Positions 12,201-23,639 of a stretch of 64,000 nt of DNA are shown here, one piece after another. The DNA comes from Mesocentrotus franciscanus (lineage: Eukaryota; Echinodermata; Echinoidea; Camarodonta; Strongylocentrotidae). Positions within the stretch are counted from its first letter, which is position 1. Every line of letters begins with the position of its first letter. The notes under the pieces were generated by a model that was not told the origin of the DNA, ran no database searches, and saw only the letters and a program-made list of their open reading frames with translations. Position numbers and translations under genes: made by a program. The stretch is from positions 18,376,335 to 18,440,334 of the forward strand of contig CP137672.1 in the NCBI GenBank assembly GCA_037976565.1. The letters are read 5' to 3'.

Positions 12201-13145
12201 TCATTGAATAGAATCGTGCGGATGTCTCGTCTTACGAGTTAGACGTATGACAGCGTTCTTGTAATTTCTGTTCACAAGACCAAATACAATAGGATTCAAC
12301 CAAAAAGTGGCGTAGATCAACCAATACATTGCTACTTTCCCAACAGGAGAGAGATTCGATTGTGTAGAAAGAATAACTATTGTTATGATAAGATAGGGTA
12401 TCCACACCAGATAGCTGGCTCCAACCACAGCAGAAATTGTTATCGCACTTTTATACCTCTCCGAGAATCTGTTTTGTTCAGTGTCATGCGCGTCAGCTGA
12501 ATCAAATGTTAGAAGGGAGATGTTTAATTGGCGAGCAACCTGGCATCTCCTCTTGTGCGCACGCGCAATGAATAAAAGACGCGCGTTGAGAAAAGTCGTC
12601 ACGATGACAAGAATAACTGGCGTAATTTGGTATATCGTCATAGCTCTAGTTTCTTCCCTCATGAATAGCTTATCTCCATCAAAGTCGCAGTGGCCAATAG
12701 CAAAACCATGCACAGAGCGTCCTATACTCATTGAAAATCCAAACATAAAAACAGCCAATAAGAAGATTCGGATTCGTCTGAGAGTAAGAATATTATAATA
12801 CTGGAGAGGGCGGGTCACTGCGATGTATCGGTCAATGGTAATTACAAAAAGTGTCAGTTGTGAAAAAAGCACCAACAATACACACAAACCTACAGCTACA
12901 TTACATTCGACCAAGGACGTTTTTATCATCGTTCTGTTGAAATAATATATGATGTTTATTCCGTGACATATAGATCCTCCTGCGATGTCAATGACTGCTA
13001 ACACTCGAAGGCAGAAATGAAGATTTCCCGGGAAGAGAGAAGTATTCAGGATAAGGACAATCAAATGAAAAACATTAAGTATCACCGAAAGGAGCAAACT
13101 AAAGCACTCCAAAAAAATGAGAAAATGAAAACACCATGGCAGCAT
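12201..13145 (-). CDS. Class A G-protein-coupled receptor A (chemosensory-like family)
   Basis: A single-exon seven-transmembrane receptor of the plasma membrane, 314 residues as read. Visible landmarks are TM1 with N24, TM2 with LAVID (D53), C81 before TM3 and C153 in the second outer loop (likely disulfide), DRY at 105-107 followed by IAVTRPLQYY, a TM6 with VVGASYLVWIPY, and NPIVFGLVNRNY at 284-295 in place of NPxxY. Ligand unknown. Sister B starts MGNSTEEES, and the matching start is present here at 13168, but an A-run of 4 (13122-13125) in place of 5 puts it out of frame. The ORF therefore starts at an inner ATG (MLPWCF) and loses the NST sequon. A consensus error is possible. A SINE lies about 45 bp upstream of the 13168 start. 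Confidence 0.85.
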   Translation of the reverse strand: MLPWCFHFLIFLECFSLLLSVILNVFHLIVLILNTSLFPGNLHFCLRVLAVIDIAGGSICHGINIIYYFNRTMIKTSLVECNVAVGLCVLLVLFSQLTLFVITIDRYIAVTRPLQYYNILTLRRIRIFLLAVFMFGFSMSIGRSVHGFAIGHCDFDGDKLFMREETRAMTIYQITPVILVIVTTFLNARLLFIARAHKRRCQVARQLNISLLTFDSADAHDTEQNRFSERYKSAITISAVVGASYLVWIPYLIITIVILSTQSNLSPVGKVAMYWLIYATFWLNPIVFGLVNRNYKNAVIRLTRKTRHPHDSIQ

Positions 13146-13211
13146 TCCTCCTCAGTCGAATTCCCCATCGTAATGTCTTTATTTGAAATTTGGTTTGTTC
13201 GGTCTGTTCCT

Positions 13212-13402
13212 TTCTTTTACCTCACTGCTTAGAAAACATGTGCATGCTTGTAAGTAAGCAACCATGTGACCGCTGGCTTTATACGTCCTCTCCGAGAGGC
13301 TTGGTTATAAGGATTAATGCCTTACCAATGGGCACTAGCGCATCGACTTGGTTTCGAGCCCGGATACGAAAACACTGCTCTACCACTGAGTCATTGCGTC
13401 TC
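13212..13402 (-). repeat. tRNA-derived SINE, Thr-like head
   Basis: The minus strand begins with a degenerate A box and ends in the shared segment GCACTAATGCCC...AAGGCATTAATCC. The best preserved relative is at 34511-34712 on the plus strand, where A box AGCTCAGTTGGTAGAGC, anticodon loop TCTCGTAAT (Thr CGT-like) and a degenerate B box GGGTTTGAAACC are seen. The S2 copy is at 57364-57552, so the insertion is older than the S duplication. It sits just upstream of receptor A. Confidence 0.75.
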
Positions 13403-13887
13403 CTGTGAATCCATAAGCTCCATAAAATATATATAGGCACATACATGTGAGTAGGTCCGTTGCGACTGGTGCTCAACCAAAATGTTTTTTCTAAATCTTA
13501 CAATTCATCACTAATTGATATCCTGAATATAGTTTTTGTTGAAGTTACGGTAATATGAATCGCTGGTGTTGGGCCAAGACTTTCGGTTGGTTATTAACGC
13601 AAAAGTACACGAGATAAGGAGGAAACCATGCAACAAAACAAAGAGAGTGAACTTGGTGAATTGATCGGAAACTGTCGAGCTCGATCCAATAACCATATTA
13701 TCAGTTTGAATATGAAAACAAGATGAAGAAACTAATTAAAAGATCTAGGTCTACTTGTATTCTTCCTGAAATAGATGAATCGGTTTCTTATAAGAGGGTT
13801 TCGATTGCGCAACCCTTAGAAATAAAATTCATGATTAAGAGGCGGCCGAATACCCATAAATCTCATAATGTACAGTTTATACATTAA

Positions 13888-14405
13888 AGATACTATGTCC
13901 CTTTTGCAGCCAACATCAAATTCTGTAGAACTTTACAGGAATTACGAATATGTCACGTATGTCCTATCTGTGAAATTTAAACGTTAGCAGTGTCCTAGTA
14001 TTCAAATTATGCAAGGAAACCCGTTTAATTTCTAGACTTCCCTGTCAGACACTATTTAATGACTGACTGACATCTTTTTTTCTTTGGTAAAAACATACAT
14101 AACATGAGCTGTAACATGTACATGAGCATTTGTCTACATCAATAACCCACTACTTGTAATGGCCGAAAATAAACTGATTGAATCTTTGCGCAGCACAAAA
14201 CGTACGACCACTCGGTACAAGGGTCTGAAAATCAGACTATTTCTTAAGTGATTGCAATCACTTATGTCGATTTGACAACTAACGGTCGTTATTTACTAAA
14301 AAAAGCAACTTTCGTTTTGAGGGAAGTTCTAAATATGTATTGTCTTTCAAATGCGGTTGGAATTTAACCTTTTAATTTTTGACCTGCAATTGGGACATAG
14401 TACCG
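13888..14405. mobile_element. TTAA-target MITE, copy in D2
   Basis: Same element as at 123-627, with TTAA at 13884-13887 and 14406-14409 and inverted ends containing TACTATGTCCC. It was duplicated with the D block and is not an independent insertion. Confidence 0.8.
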
Positions 14406-16659
14406 TTAAGACAATAGATGGAGTCGTTATTTTGTATTTGTTAATTTAGTTTCTAAAGGTAATACATTTTTTTAAAAATGAGTACGTGAATGTCTTTGTA
14501 GGTATATTGATTGTTCGTTACACAGCTATAATGGCGAAACAAGAAATAACGAGATAAGAATTCGTCACTGAGACGAATGAGGTGGTCTGGAGTTTTTCTT
14601 TAAAGGATCTGATAGGGAGAGATGAAGAGAGAGAGATGTATGGCAGTAGATATTTATTAAGGAGAGAGGGAGACGTGGTATAGTCATGTAAAAAAAAACA
14701 TGAGCTGGACAGATGGATAAAAGAGGAATCAGAATGCATGCACTTGGAATGAGAGAAGATAGTATAAGGAAACAAGGTAGGGATGAACTAAGAATACAAA
14801 GGGCAAAGGAAAGAGCTAGAGAAAATTAAGGAACGTGTTACAAGTCATCCCTATTTCAGACTTTGTTTACAAACATTGAACCAAATAGAATGTCGTAGTC
14901 ATGTCTTTGCTATTGTCCAAAGATATGTAGTGCAGTAGCTTATTAGCATATTCCTATTCATGTGCTTCTTTCCTTTCAGGGGTGTCGATTTATATCCGTG
15001 GTTGGGGATGATAGGTGCCAAAATATTTTCGGCAATGGATCAAAGCAACCAAGAGGTAGAAGCGTGTGGCAGGTTGCACCCTCCCTTCCAAGTTATTAAC
15101 TTTTTCAAGTCACCCTCAATAAAGATAACATTTCAGAGAATATAAGAGTGGTAATAAAATGAATAACATGCTAAATGTTAGTCCTGACTCTTGCCTGCAG
15201 TGTAGGCCTACCAGACTGATATCATCTATTTTTAAACGAAATTTAGACATTACCAAAAAAATCCAATGGTGAGGGATATCAACTTGTGAAAGTATTATGT
15301 TACCAGTGGGCAAATGCATTAATAAGCAACCAGGAAAGGTTCATGTAGACAGAAAATTCTTTATTTCCTGGTGATAGAAACATACATTTTATGAATATTG
15401 ATGTCTCCAAACAACATTCATCGTGAAAAACCCATTCCAATATTCTGTGTAAGGAGATCTCAAAAAACATAGTTCTCATTAGTAAATGAAAAACATATTG
15501 CTTTTGGTTCTTCATTTGACTCTCTTCCTTCTTTAATTAAACCAACTGAATCCTCTCTGCGGGAAACTCAATTCAATGAAACAGAATATCACTGATGCAA
15601 AATTTGGTTCTCAAAATGACAGAAAATTTCCACTCCTGATCTCATACAAACTGTCTGTTTCTTAAAAACATAATATAAAACTTACGTTCCAACTACCAAA
15701 CAACAAACTTCCATTATCTCCTTCTTCACCCAGATATACTTATCATACCAGATACGCTCTAAAATATAAGCATAATATTCCCTAAGGCCCTGACCAGAGC
15801 ACTATTTTTTTCTCAAAAACTATAACCAGTCTTAGAAGGTGCATTATTATTGGAAGGGTGTTATAAACAAAACTTCAAACTTAATAACATTCTAACTTTC
15901 AAAAGCACCTTAACTATCTAATGCCTGTTACGTTTGAATACAATACATAGGCCTACATCAGCTTTTCAATAAAACAAAAATAAGTTGTGACATAATCTTT
16001 CTCCAAAATATCGAACTGGAGTATTCTGTTGTATTGCTTGTTTATGTACATACAAAGAGCTTAGTTTCAAGAGGCACATTCTGCGCGAATGCCTGAGCTT
16101 GTAAATTTCGCGTATTGAAAATCACAATCAGTCCCAAATTTCATTCAATCTTTTTTGTTTCTTGTTTTTCTTATCACATTCCTTAAAGCCCTGTCAATAA
16201 TGTGGCATTGATTATTTATTCGTTTTTAATTATTTTTTGAAGAACTCCTAGGTGAAAGAAATCACAACTATTCTTGAATATTATTACTTGTTTTAGAACA
16301 TGTTGGGCCTGTCTCACATTGCCTTCCATCATTCCATGGCAATTTTCCATGTTTCTTTCAGCTTATTTCTCACTTCTTTTCCATCCACTCAACTAATTCC
16401 TGATCATGCATTAACCTTATACCTACCATCCATGCCTAAGCTTTTTAGGGAGGGGATCCCGTAAAGTAATTTTGACATTGTAAGAAATAAACATGAGCAA
16501 TATTTCATTGTAGGTTACTTTAAAGTCAACCTCTTTTTCATCGCCCATTCACATCAGTTCCCTGAAGAAATGCTGGAATATATATGTCCCTCTTTCTCTT
16601 GTCTTTCTTCCTTTTCTCTTCCCCCTTCCTTTTTTCTTCTGCCCGTTTCTTCCCCTTTT

Positions 16660-17142
16660 CCCGGGTAGCAAGCCCATATGGGGCCCATATGGGGATGATC
16701 TGGGTCACTTGTGCCATCTGGGCTATTAAATGGAACCCATATATGTATCCCATATGGGGCCAATATTTAGTAACCCATATGGGATCTATCTGGGCCAGCC
16801 CTTATGGGTCCCAGATGGGAATGAGCTGGGCGTACACATATGGGTAGAATATGAATATGCCCATATGGGTAACACATGGGGAATATCTGGGTTAACCCAC
16901 ATGCGATATATCTGGGTTAACCAATATGGGTAACAGATGGGATTAAGCTGGGCATACCCATTTGGGCCCAGTTTGGTATGGGTTCCATCTGGGTCCCATC
17001 TGTCTTATATGGGTTTACCCATATGGGTCCCATATGCTTCCTGGGTGCAGATGCCTTAGTGCCCCAGATGGTTTTCCATATGGGGCCCATGTTTCAGAGA
17101 ATATGGGACCCATGTGGGTCCCAAAAGGGCTTGCTACCTGGG
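16660..17142. repeat. CCCANNTGGG array, copy 2 (in D2)
   Basis: Copy of 2868-3350, with the same bounding inverted repeat GGTAGCAAGCCC / GGGCTTGCTACC. It differs by a few substitutions, for example TATCCC for TAACCC near 16746. Confidence 0.85.
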
Positions 17143-19064
17143 TCATTATCCTCTCTCTCCCACTCTCTACTTTTTTTGCACTCTTGCGCTTCGCGCTTAA
17201 CATTTTGCGCACTGCATTTCTATGATGCTGTTGATTGAATAAATTGAATAAATTCATCAATTCCTGATGAAGCCGTATGAGCGAGAATTCAATTTATTCT
17301 TGTCTCATATACGGTTGTCTCATTTACTTGGTTTTCTATTTGTATATGTATGTATTATGAAAATGAGATAGCAAAATGTGTATATTGATGGTCATCTTGC
17401 GAGTAATAACCATTAACTACTCTCATCGGGCTCTCATTAATTTTCTCTTCATTTTTTTTTTTGATGGTGAATTATTGGGGGATGATTGTACAGGCCACCC
17501 CCACCTGAAATATTGGGGGATATATCCCCGTGATCGACACTCATGCTTCCTTTTGTCCAGCACGGTCTTGGGCTTCCTGTAAGTTTCACATTCTAATCTC
17601 TATTAATATTAGGGTGATTCAAATAGTTTTTTTGCAAAGTTTTGTTGTTAAACAGGTGAAGGCAATATTTTAGTAGCTTGGGCGTTGATTTAAATTCCTT
17701 ATACGGAAGGAACCTTAGTTAGAATTAATATTGGGCACTTGAAGCTTAGGATTTTGAGAGGCAAGACCTCTTAGTCTAATGTCTTAGAGCAGCCGCGGCA
17801 GCTAGCCTGCTAGAAGTTTGGTGGCTTCAGCTAGGCCGACAGAGTCGGGCGACGGCAGTATGTTTGGGCTGCACCTTTTGAAACTAGGCGTGGCAGTTTC
17901 TTGTATTCCTAGTTTGCACCAGAATTGTCTGTACTGGACACGGGCTGCTCCTGTCTTCCAAGCTTCTTGTCACCAGTTAAACTGTAAGTGAATTATAGTT
18001 ATTTCTCTTTTGCAGTAATTTGATTAAGCAAATTGTCCGAGACATTAATTAATGGAAAAATAAGATAAGCCTGGATGACAAATATTTAAAGGCTCTTTTG
18101 ACCTGAAGTCTTTAATTGTAAATCATTTTATGATTATATAGTCTTGCATATGTAATATTATCCTTGACAGAGAAAAGGAATGTTTCTTATTTCAATATGG
18201 ATGTTGTTTAGTATTATCTAGTTGTTGAGTGTTATAATTATGATATCAGAAATATGAAGATAGTTTATGAAACTAGAATATGAAGTTAACATTTGCATTT
18301 TGATTATTCTTGGAATAATTAGAGCTATTATAACAGCATAAAGATGAAGATTGTATTTTGTTAAGGATAGGTCGTTTTTATGCCTTGGTATTTTATTATC
18401 GTAGATGGCGTTAACCATGACGTAAACTTCGACGTTAACGATTGGCGTTAACCATGGCGTAAACTTGGATGTAAACCACGGTATAATGTATGGCGTAGAT
18501 CGAGATGTTAAGTCCCCGTAATACCCATGTGCATTCCAATACCCGAGGTGTCGAGTGTACGGTAGTCCGGCGAACGTCGAAGACTTCGACCACATAAGAC
18601 AGTCAACGAGTTGACTACGGAGTTCATCACCACTTCAAGTTCTTCAGACCAGGTTCTATATTTAAGAAGAGTTAAGGAATTGAACTGAAAGAACTTTTGG
18701 ACTTGAACTTAGAAGCAGTGAACTGTTAATTTCAATGTATATATGAAAGTTGCTATTGTGATGTACCAGGGTATGAAGCTTGTGGTAGTTTGCTTTACTG
18801 GATTGTTTTGCAAGCAAGGTAGAACTTGTATATCATTTGAATGCTTGATCCGTTATTGAATGTTATGTTCTGTAGTGAACGCTTACATTGATATTTCTGT
18901 ACTTTGACCATGTAAATATTGTTTAGAGACTGGAATTAAACTTAATTCCCTTAAAATATTGTGTCACTTGTTACTTTGTCTGAGTTCTGTATTTAAGCAG
19001 TTGTCACTGGACCAAGATGCCATCACACCCTTCCCTTGGTTGTGACAGAACGTACTGAGACAAA

Positions 19065-19365
19065 AAAAGAGGGAGAACAGGAGCCAGAGGCGAGAAAGCG
19101 AGAGGGTGAGAGGGGTGAGAGAGTAGAGAAAGAGCTACAGAGGCAGAGACAGAGCTCGGGAGACAGATCAATAGAAGAAGAGGGAGGCAATAGAGTGAGA
19201 GGGAGACAGATCGAGAGAAGGAGAGGGTGAAAGAGTAGAGAGAGAAAGAGATGTACTAGAATAAAAATAGAGACAGAGCAACTGTCCCCTCTCCTAGAGG
19301 GGGCAGAACAAGAGAGGGGAAGAGAACAGAGCAAGAGAGAGAAGAGAAGAGAGAGAGAAAGATAT
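19065..19365 (+). repeat. GA-rich low-complexity tract in D2
   Basis: Second copy of the tract at 5240-5560, with several length changes. The overlapping 125-codon minus-strand frame rich in L and S is not credible as a protein because the D1 copy breaks it. Confidence 0.88.
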
Positions 19366-19793
19366 GCAATGGAGAACGATGCATTCAATATTTCCAGCAT
19401 AAATAGAATTGAATATTTACTCTATAGAGAAAGAGAGAAGTTGTAGTCATATAAACAAAAAATGTCCATGAGAGAGAGACGTAAACATTGCATATACCAG
19501 TCCTGGGCTGAATAGCTGGACAAAGTATAAACGTCTGGAAAAGAGACTATCATCAGAGAAATGGGACGATTTGAAATTGTTTTAGAATTGGGAAATTAAC
19601 CCTATAGGTTTAATCAACGACTAAAAGGAATCAGATTTCCCAAAGGTTGTACACAAACTATCGACATTCCTCTCCCATAGCTATAACACGCAAAATTAGG
19701 GATTTTATACATTGTTTGTGATTGTATATGTTATGATAGTCAAAGAAGGTGATCAAATCAAATGTAAAACGGAACCCTCCCCCAAAAAAAAGA

Positions 19794-19866
19794 GGACCCA
19801 TCGGGAATCGAACCTTTGAACCTGGGACGATTGGGAGGCAAATGCTTTAACCAATGGACCAACAAA
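19794..19866 (-). repeat. tRNA-like sequence in D2
   Basis: Duplicate of 5995-6068, with the same B box GGTTCGATTCCC and the same imperfect acceptor pairing. It is probably a SINE head or tRNA relic. Confidence 0.5.
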
Positions 19867-20344
19867 TTTTTTTCGACTTAACATGCAAAGCTCACAAACC
19901 GCCTTGGCATAGTCGCAATTTCAACTTTCAATTGCAAAATTCGACATGATCCCAACATCATAGCCCAAAGTCTCAGCTATATTATCAAAACTCGGGAGAA
20001 AATGGAGCAGAAATAAGCGAGATACTGCTCAAGAACAATGTCATGTAGATTCATGATGTGAACGAAATTCACCTTCCCTAGGTATAACACGTAAATTAAG
20101 AAAATTCTGACATGTGGCCTTTAATTGAAATTTTCACTATGATAACGTTAGCTACAACATATCAAAATTTGGAAGAAAATCGATCAACATTTACAGAGAT
20201 ACAATCAATTTTCCATAAATATGCTGACGTCATAATATGCAAATTCGTATTTTGAGTTACAAGGCCATTATGATAATGCCACGAGATACTTAAAGGCCAA
20301 ATGAGACATGAAATCAAACCTCCGACTCATACTCTATCCACATA

Positions 20345-21052
20345 TGAAAAAATTGGGGGTCCCCGTGCTTCCCGAAGAGCTATAAGGGATTTTGTATAGG
20401 CACGTTTATGCCCATATATGCCATGTATTACAAGAGCTCGCGCGCACGGACATGTATCTTGAACGGACGCTCATTCCGTTATTAATGGTTATAAAGAGAT
20501 AAACATGGTATCAAATTGTTCGGTAAAAAATGAGGATTATCATGCCAAAAAAAAGGAGGAGGAATTATTTTGCGTTCGGCCGTCACGAACGAAAACGCGC
20601 GCGTAATCACGTGTGCGCGTTTTTTTGCGAAATGCTTAAAATGGCCTGAAACGTACTTTAATTGATTAAAAAGTAATTCTGAGCATTTTTTAATTTTGCG
20701 CGCGTGCTCACGCGCGGACGTACGCGTATGCGCGCGTTAATTGACCTGAAGTTGACCTGACGGATATTGAACTTAATCATGATAAATATGAATGAGAAAT
20801 GACTTCCCGCTATAATCATGAGTTCATTTTCACAAAATGGCGCGTGGATGACGTCATGAAGACCTGATGACCTTGAAAAGGTTCCTGGCACGTTTTATGA
20901 CAATGACCTAATCCTGTGCCAAAATTTAAAGAAATTGGCCGAACAGATTTTGAGTAATCGCTTGCACAAAAAAGTGGAGAAATGTAAGAAATAAAGAAAG
21001 AAAGAAAATCTGACGAAATCAATAGGTGGTCTGTCGATGACAGACCACCCAA
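20345..21052 (+). repeat. CG-rich hairpin-ended repeat, copy 1
   Basis: Shares its start (GAAAAATTGGGGGT-like, then GAAGAGCTATAAGGGATTT) and its end (TCTGACGAAATCAATAGGTG) with 36955-37690. It is rich in GCGCGC and CGTGTGCGCG words. It ends in a hairpin at 21025-21049, stem GGTGGTCTGTC with a 3-nt loop. No coding region is seen. Helitron-like ends were considered, but no CTRR motif follows the hairpin. Confidence 0.5.
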
Positions 21053-21365
21053 TAAAAAGTGTTCGAAGTTCGAGATTGTATTGCGCACGGGGAGCTTCGT
21101 GAGCCTTCTTTAATACCCCGTACACACATAGACGCCGCTTCTACTGCGATGGAAAGGTGGCCGAGAGCATGGCCAATCGGGGCCAATCGTGTGCCAAACG
21201 TGGGAGAATCTCCATGAGCGTGGTTTGGTCGAGGTGGGATCCCCTAGGTCGGGAAGCTGCACGCTCTCCCAACGCTCATTTTGAACGCGTACAGAATAAT
21301 CGTAGCCGGATTGTGGCCAGCAAAAAGCGTGACAAAGTCTTATTGAGAACGTAGTAGGAACGCCA
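21053..21365. other. Intergenic stretch with repeated words, no gene
   Basis: The first about 55 bp (AAAGTGTTCGAAGTTCGA...TTGTATTGCGCACG) recurs at 58193-58250 in S2. The rest is CG-rich (GGCCAATCGGGGCCAATCG) and looks like subterminal transposon sequence, but no matched end could be found. Confidence 0.4.
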
Positions 21366-21722
21366 TTATAATAATAATAATAGCGATTTCTTACATGTAT
21401 ATATCGCTTTTCAGGACCGAAGGCCGAAGCCCCTCTCAAAGCGCTTTACAGATATAAAAATATTATTACCCCGGTCATCGGATTCAGGCTTACCCGAACA
21501 CGATGTATGCGCATTCTCAACTCCCTGGGGAGCATTTCAGCCAGGCGTCCTTTTTAACAAGCGCACACTTGCTAATCTAAGCCCATTAGCTTCCGCATCC
21601 TACCGGGTACCCATTTAACACCTGGGTGGAGAGTGGCAAATGTAGATCAATGTCTTGCCAAAGGACATTAGTGCCGCGGACCTTGTGATCCACAGTCCGG
21701 TGACATATCCACTCGTCCACCC
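21366..21722 (-). repeat. tRNA-derived SINE with (TAATAAT) tail
   Basis: On the minus strand the head GTCACCGGACTGTGGATCACAAGG (B box partly deleted) leads into GCACTAATGTCC...GACATTGATCTACATTTGCCACTC. A 3' part with AAAGCGCTTTGAGAGG follows, and it ends in (ATTATT)n at 21366-21382. A relative with an intact B box is at 31385-31660. Tail and head are both present, so this is close to full length. Confidence 0.8.
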
Positions 21723-22044
21723 CACTCGTCCACGACACCTCTACAAGCAGCGTGGTAAGATCGAGATGAGATATCTGTGGTCGTAATAAAAACGCAGCAC
21801 CGTCGGCAACTTTTTCTAGCATCAGGTACGTTCATTTCCGAAGTTGGGAAAGAACTGAAGAAATGCTTGAACACCCCCGATTCATATAGACATCACCACA
21901 ACTCGTACTAGAAGCATACTAGAAGCGTTATATGGTAAGCACCAGCGTAGCGACATCTTCCTACAGTCTTTTACGTCTGTGTAACAACGTAGTATGGTCC
22001 TCTTGGTCGGCATTGGTCTAGGTGTAATCGAACAAAGATTCTTA

Positions 22045-22428
22045 TGGCCTTCGTACGAACGACTCCTGGCGTTCGTAAGGCGATGTAAGGTGCTCGTAAG
22101 GTGTACGTACACAATTTATGCAATTTATGCAGCGCTTTTTTGCAACCAAGATCTTCTTATTAGTGACTTGAGAATGCCGTCAGTTACACGTATGACCATC
22201 TTGCGAGAACAAAAGCTCGTAAGATGGCGTAAGAAGAACTCAAGGCATTCTTACGAGAAAAAAAAACGAAAAATGAAACGGCGTTCGTACGAACGCCGTA
22301 AGAAGGACGTAAGAAACTATGCCTCATCTACGAATCTCTAAGAACTCTGGAATTCGTACGAACAGAGAGATTCGTAGGAACGCCTCGTTCGTACGAACCT
22401 TTGTGACCGTAGCTTAAGGTGTTCGTAC
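22045..22428. repeat. Cluster of GTTCGTACGAAC palindromes
   Basis: Perfect or near-perfect palindromes with core TTCGTACGAA occur at about 22050, 22280, 22355 and 22390, with many CGTAAG words between. A segment at about 22105-22233 (TGCAATTTATGCAGCGCTTTTTT...CATCTTGCGAGAACAAAA) is repeated directly at 23478-23610, beyond the hAT insertion. This looks like the interior of another DNA transposon, but its ends were not found. Confidence 0.55.
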
Positions 22429-23465
22429 CAGGGGCGGCGATTTCTTTTCATGACCGGGAGGACGAAATGCGAGGGACGAGGGAGCAGTGGCGTAATGACC
22501 AAAAACGTTTGGGGGGAGGAAAAAAAATCCGCATCACCACCATTCTTACATGAAGGCCCCGCGGAACGTTTTTCAAAGTGGGGGTTAAAGTATTTACGAT
22601 CAGGTAGAGCAAAGCAAGTGGAGCGTAAATTGGCGTGGGGTCCAGGGACAAAGCCCCATCGGGGGTCAAGGGTTTTAGGCATTTAATTAAGGTCAATTGA
22701 GCAACCAGGGGTCCGGCTTATGGCCCCTGGTGGGGTCCAAGGACGGAGCCCCCGGAAGCTCAGGGGTTTTAGGCATTTAATTACGGTCAGATGAGCATAT
22801 TTTGATACCTTATTTGTGTCACTGGCATGCAGGTCACTATTTGAAGTGGGGTCCGCCCCCGGACCCCCAGAAGCTTAGGGGTTTTAAGCATTAAATTACG
22901 ATCAGATGAGCATCCAGGGGCCGCCTTAGGGCCCTTGATGGGGTCCAGGGGGTGGAGCCCCCGGAAGCTCAGGGAAAAATCATGACATTTCAGCAACATT
23001 TGTAAATCACTGGTATCGAATTAAAAATAAACCACATATATGAATTTTATTTGGGGGGGCAACTGCCCCCAGCCCCATCAGTACGCCAGCGCGGGAAGCA
23101 TAGTGAACGAGAGGGGTAAAGGTGACGGAAGTGACTACCCCTCACAGTTTTTGAAGTTTTGTTGTATTAAAAAAACTATAGTATAAAAACAAGCAATATA
23201 CTTTGTCACACTTCACTTTTCTACAATATCTACAGTTTGAAGGATATTATGCGAGGGAGCGTAGCTCCCGAGTGAGAAGATTTTTGCATTTTTATTTGTC
23301 TAAACGCTACACTCTTGGGCCCTCCAGGGCCTAAAAGTGTGTTGCAGTCTTCAGTCAGTATTTGCTATACATTTTTTGTGTGCACCTTTTAAAAATTTTC
23401 CGGGGGGACGATCACCCCCTACAAAAATCGAGCGTGTCCCCCCGTCCCCGGAATCGCCGCCCCTG
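22429..23465 (+). mobile_element. hAT-type non-autonomous element, copy 1 (complete)
   Basis: 1037 bp with terminal inverted repeats CAGGGGCGGCGATT / AATCGCCGCCCCTG and an exact 8-bp target duplication GTTCGTAC (22421-22428 and 23466-23473). The CAGGGGCGG-type end and 8-bp target are the usual signature of hAT elements. The inside has three or four copies of a roughly 100-bp module (GGGGTCC...GGAGCCCC...AAGCTCAGGGGTTTTAGGCATTTAATTA...CAGATGAGCA). No transposase frame is present. Confidence 0.9.
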
Positions 23466-23639
23466 GTTCGTACACAATTCATGCAATTTATGCAGCGCTT
23501 TTTTCGCAACCCGACAAAATATTTTTTTAAATCGTAAGATCTTCTTACAAATGACTTGAGAATGCCGTGAATTACACGTACGACCATCTTGCGAGAACAA
23601 AAACTCGTAAGATGGCCGTAATTAAAAAAAAATAAAATG

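Larger units (their letters stand above)
7603..13765. repeat. Segmental duplication S, copy 1
   Basis: Homologous to 53511-57916. The blocks 7603 to about 9290 and about 11780-13765 align well with 53511 to about 55250 and about 55890-57916, with clear substitutions and indels, so this duplication is older than D1/D2. The middle differs: S1 holds a broken LINE (9.8-11.76 kb), while S2 holds a short segment with a SINE. The block carries receptor A with its upstream SINE. From 7603 to 9800 I see no gene. Confidence 0.85.
13766..20451. repeat. Segmental duplication D, copy 2
   Basis: Near-identical to 1-6651. Its left edge follows S1 directly. Compared with S2 at 57917-58255, the D block appears to contain two extra pieces: the TTAA element 13888-14405, and the interval from about 14546 to 21052, because S2 passes from sequence like 14545 straight to sequence like 21053. 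No gene is supported inside. The stretches 14410-16460, 17550-19060 and 19370-20451 hold the same non-coding content as D1. Confidence 0.93.

Noticed and set aside
12481..12798. Plus-strand frames of 105 and 145 codons opposite receptors A and B
   Set aside because: They are shadows of the receptor genes on the other strand, without their own motif.
19023..19400. 125-codon minus-strand frame rich in L and S
   Set aside because: Antisense of a GA-rich low-complexity tract; not kept open in D1.
22279..22430. Repeated CGTAAG/GTTCGTAC words considered as a CRISPR-like or iteron array
   Set aside because: Spacing is irregular, there is no conserved repeat unit, and the surroundings are clearly eukaryotic transposon DNA.
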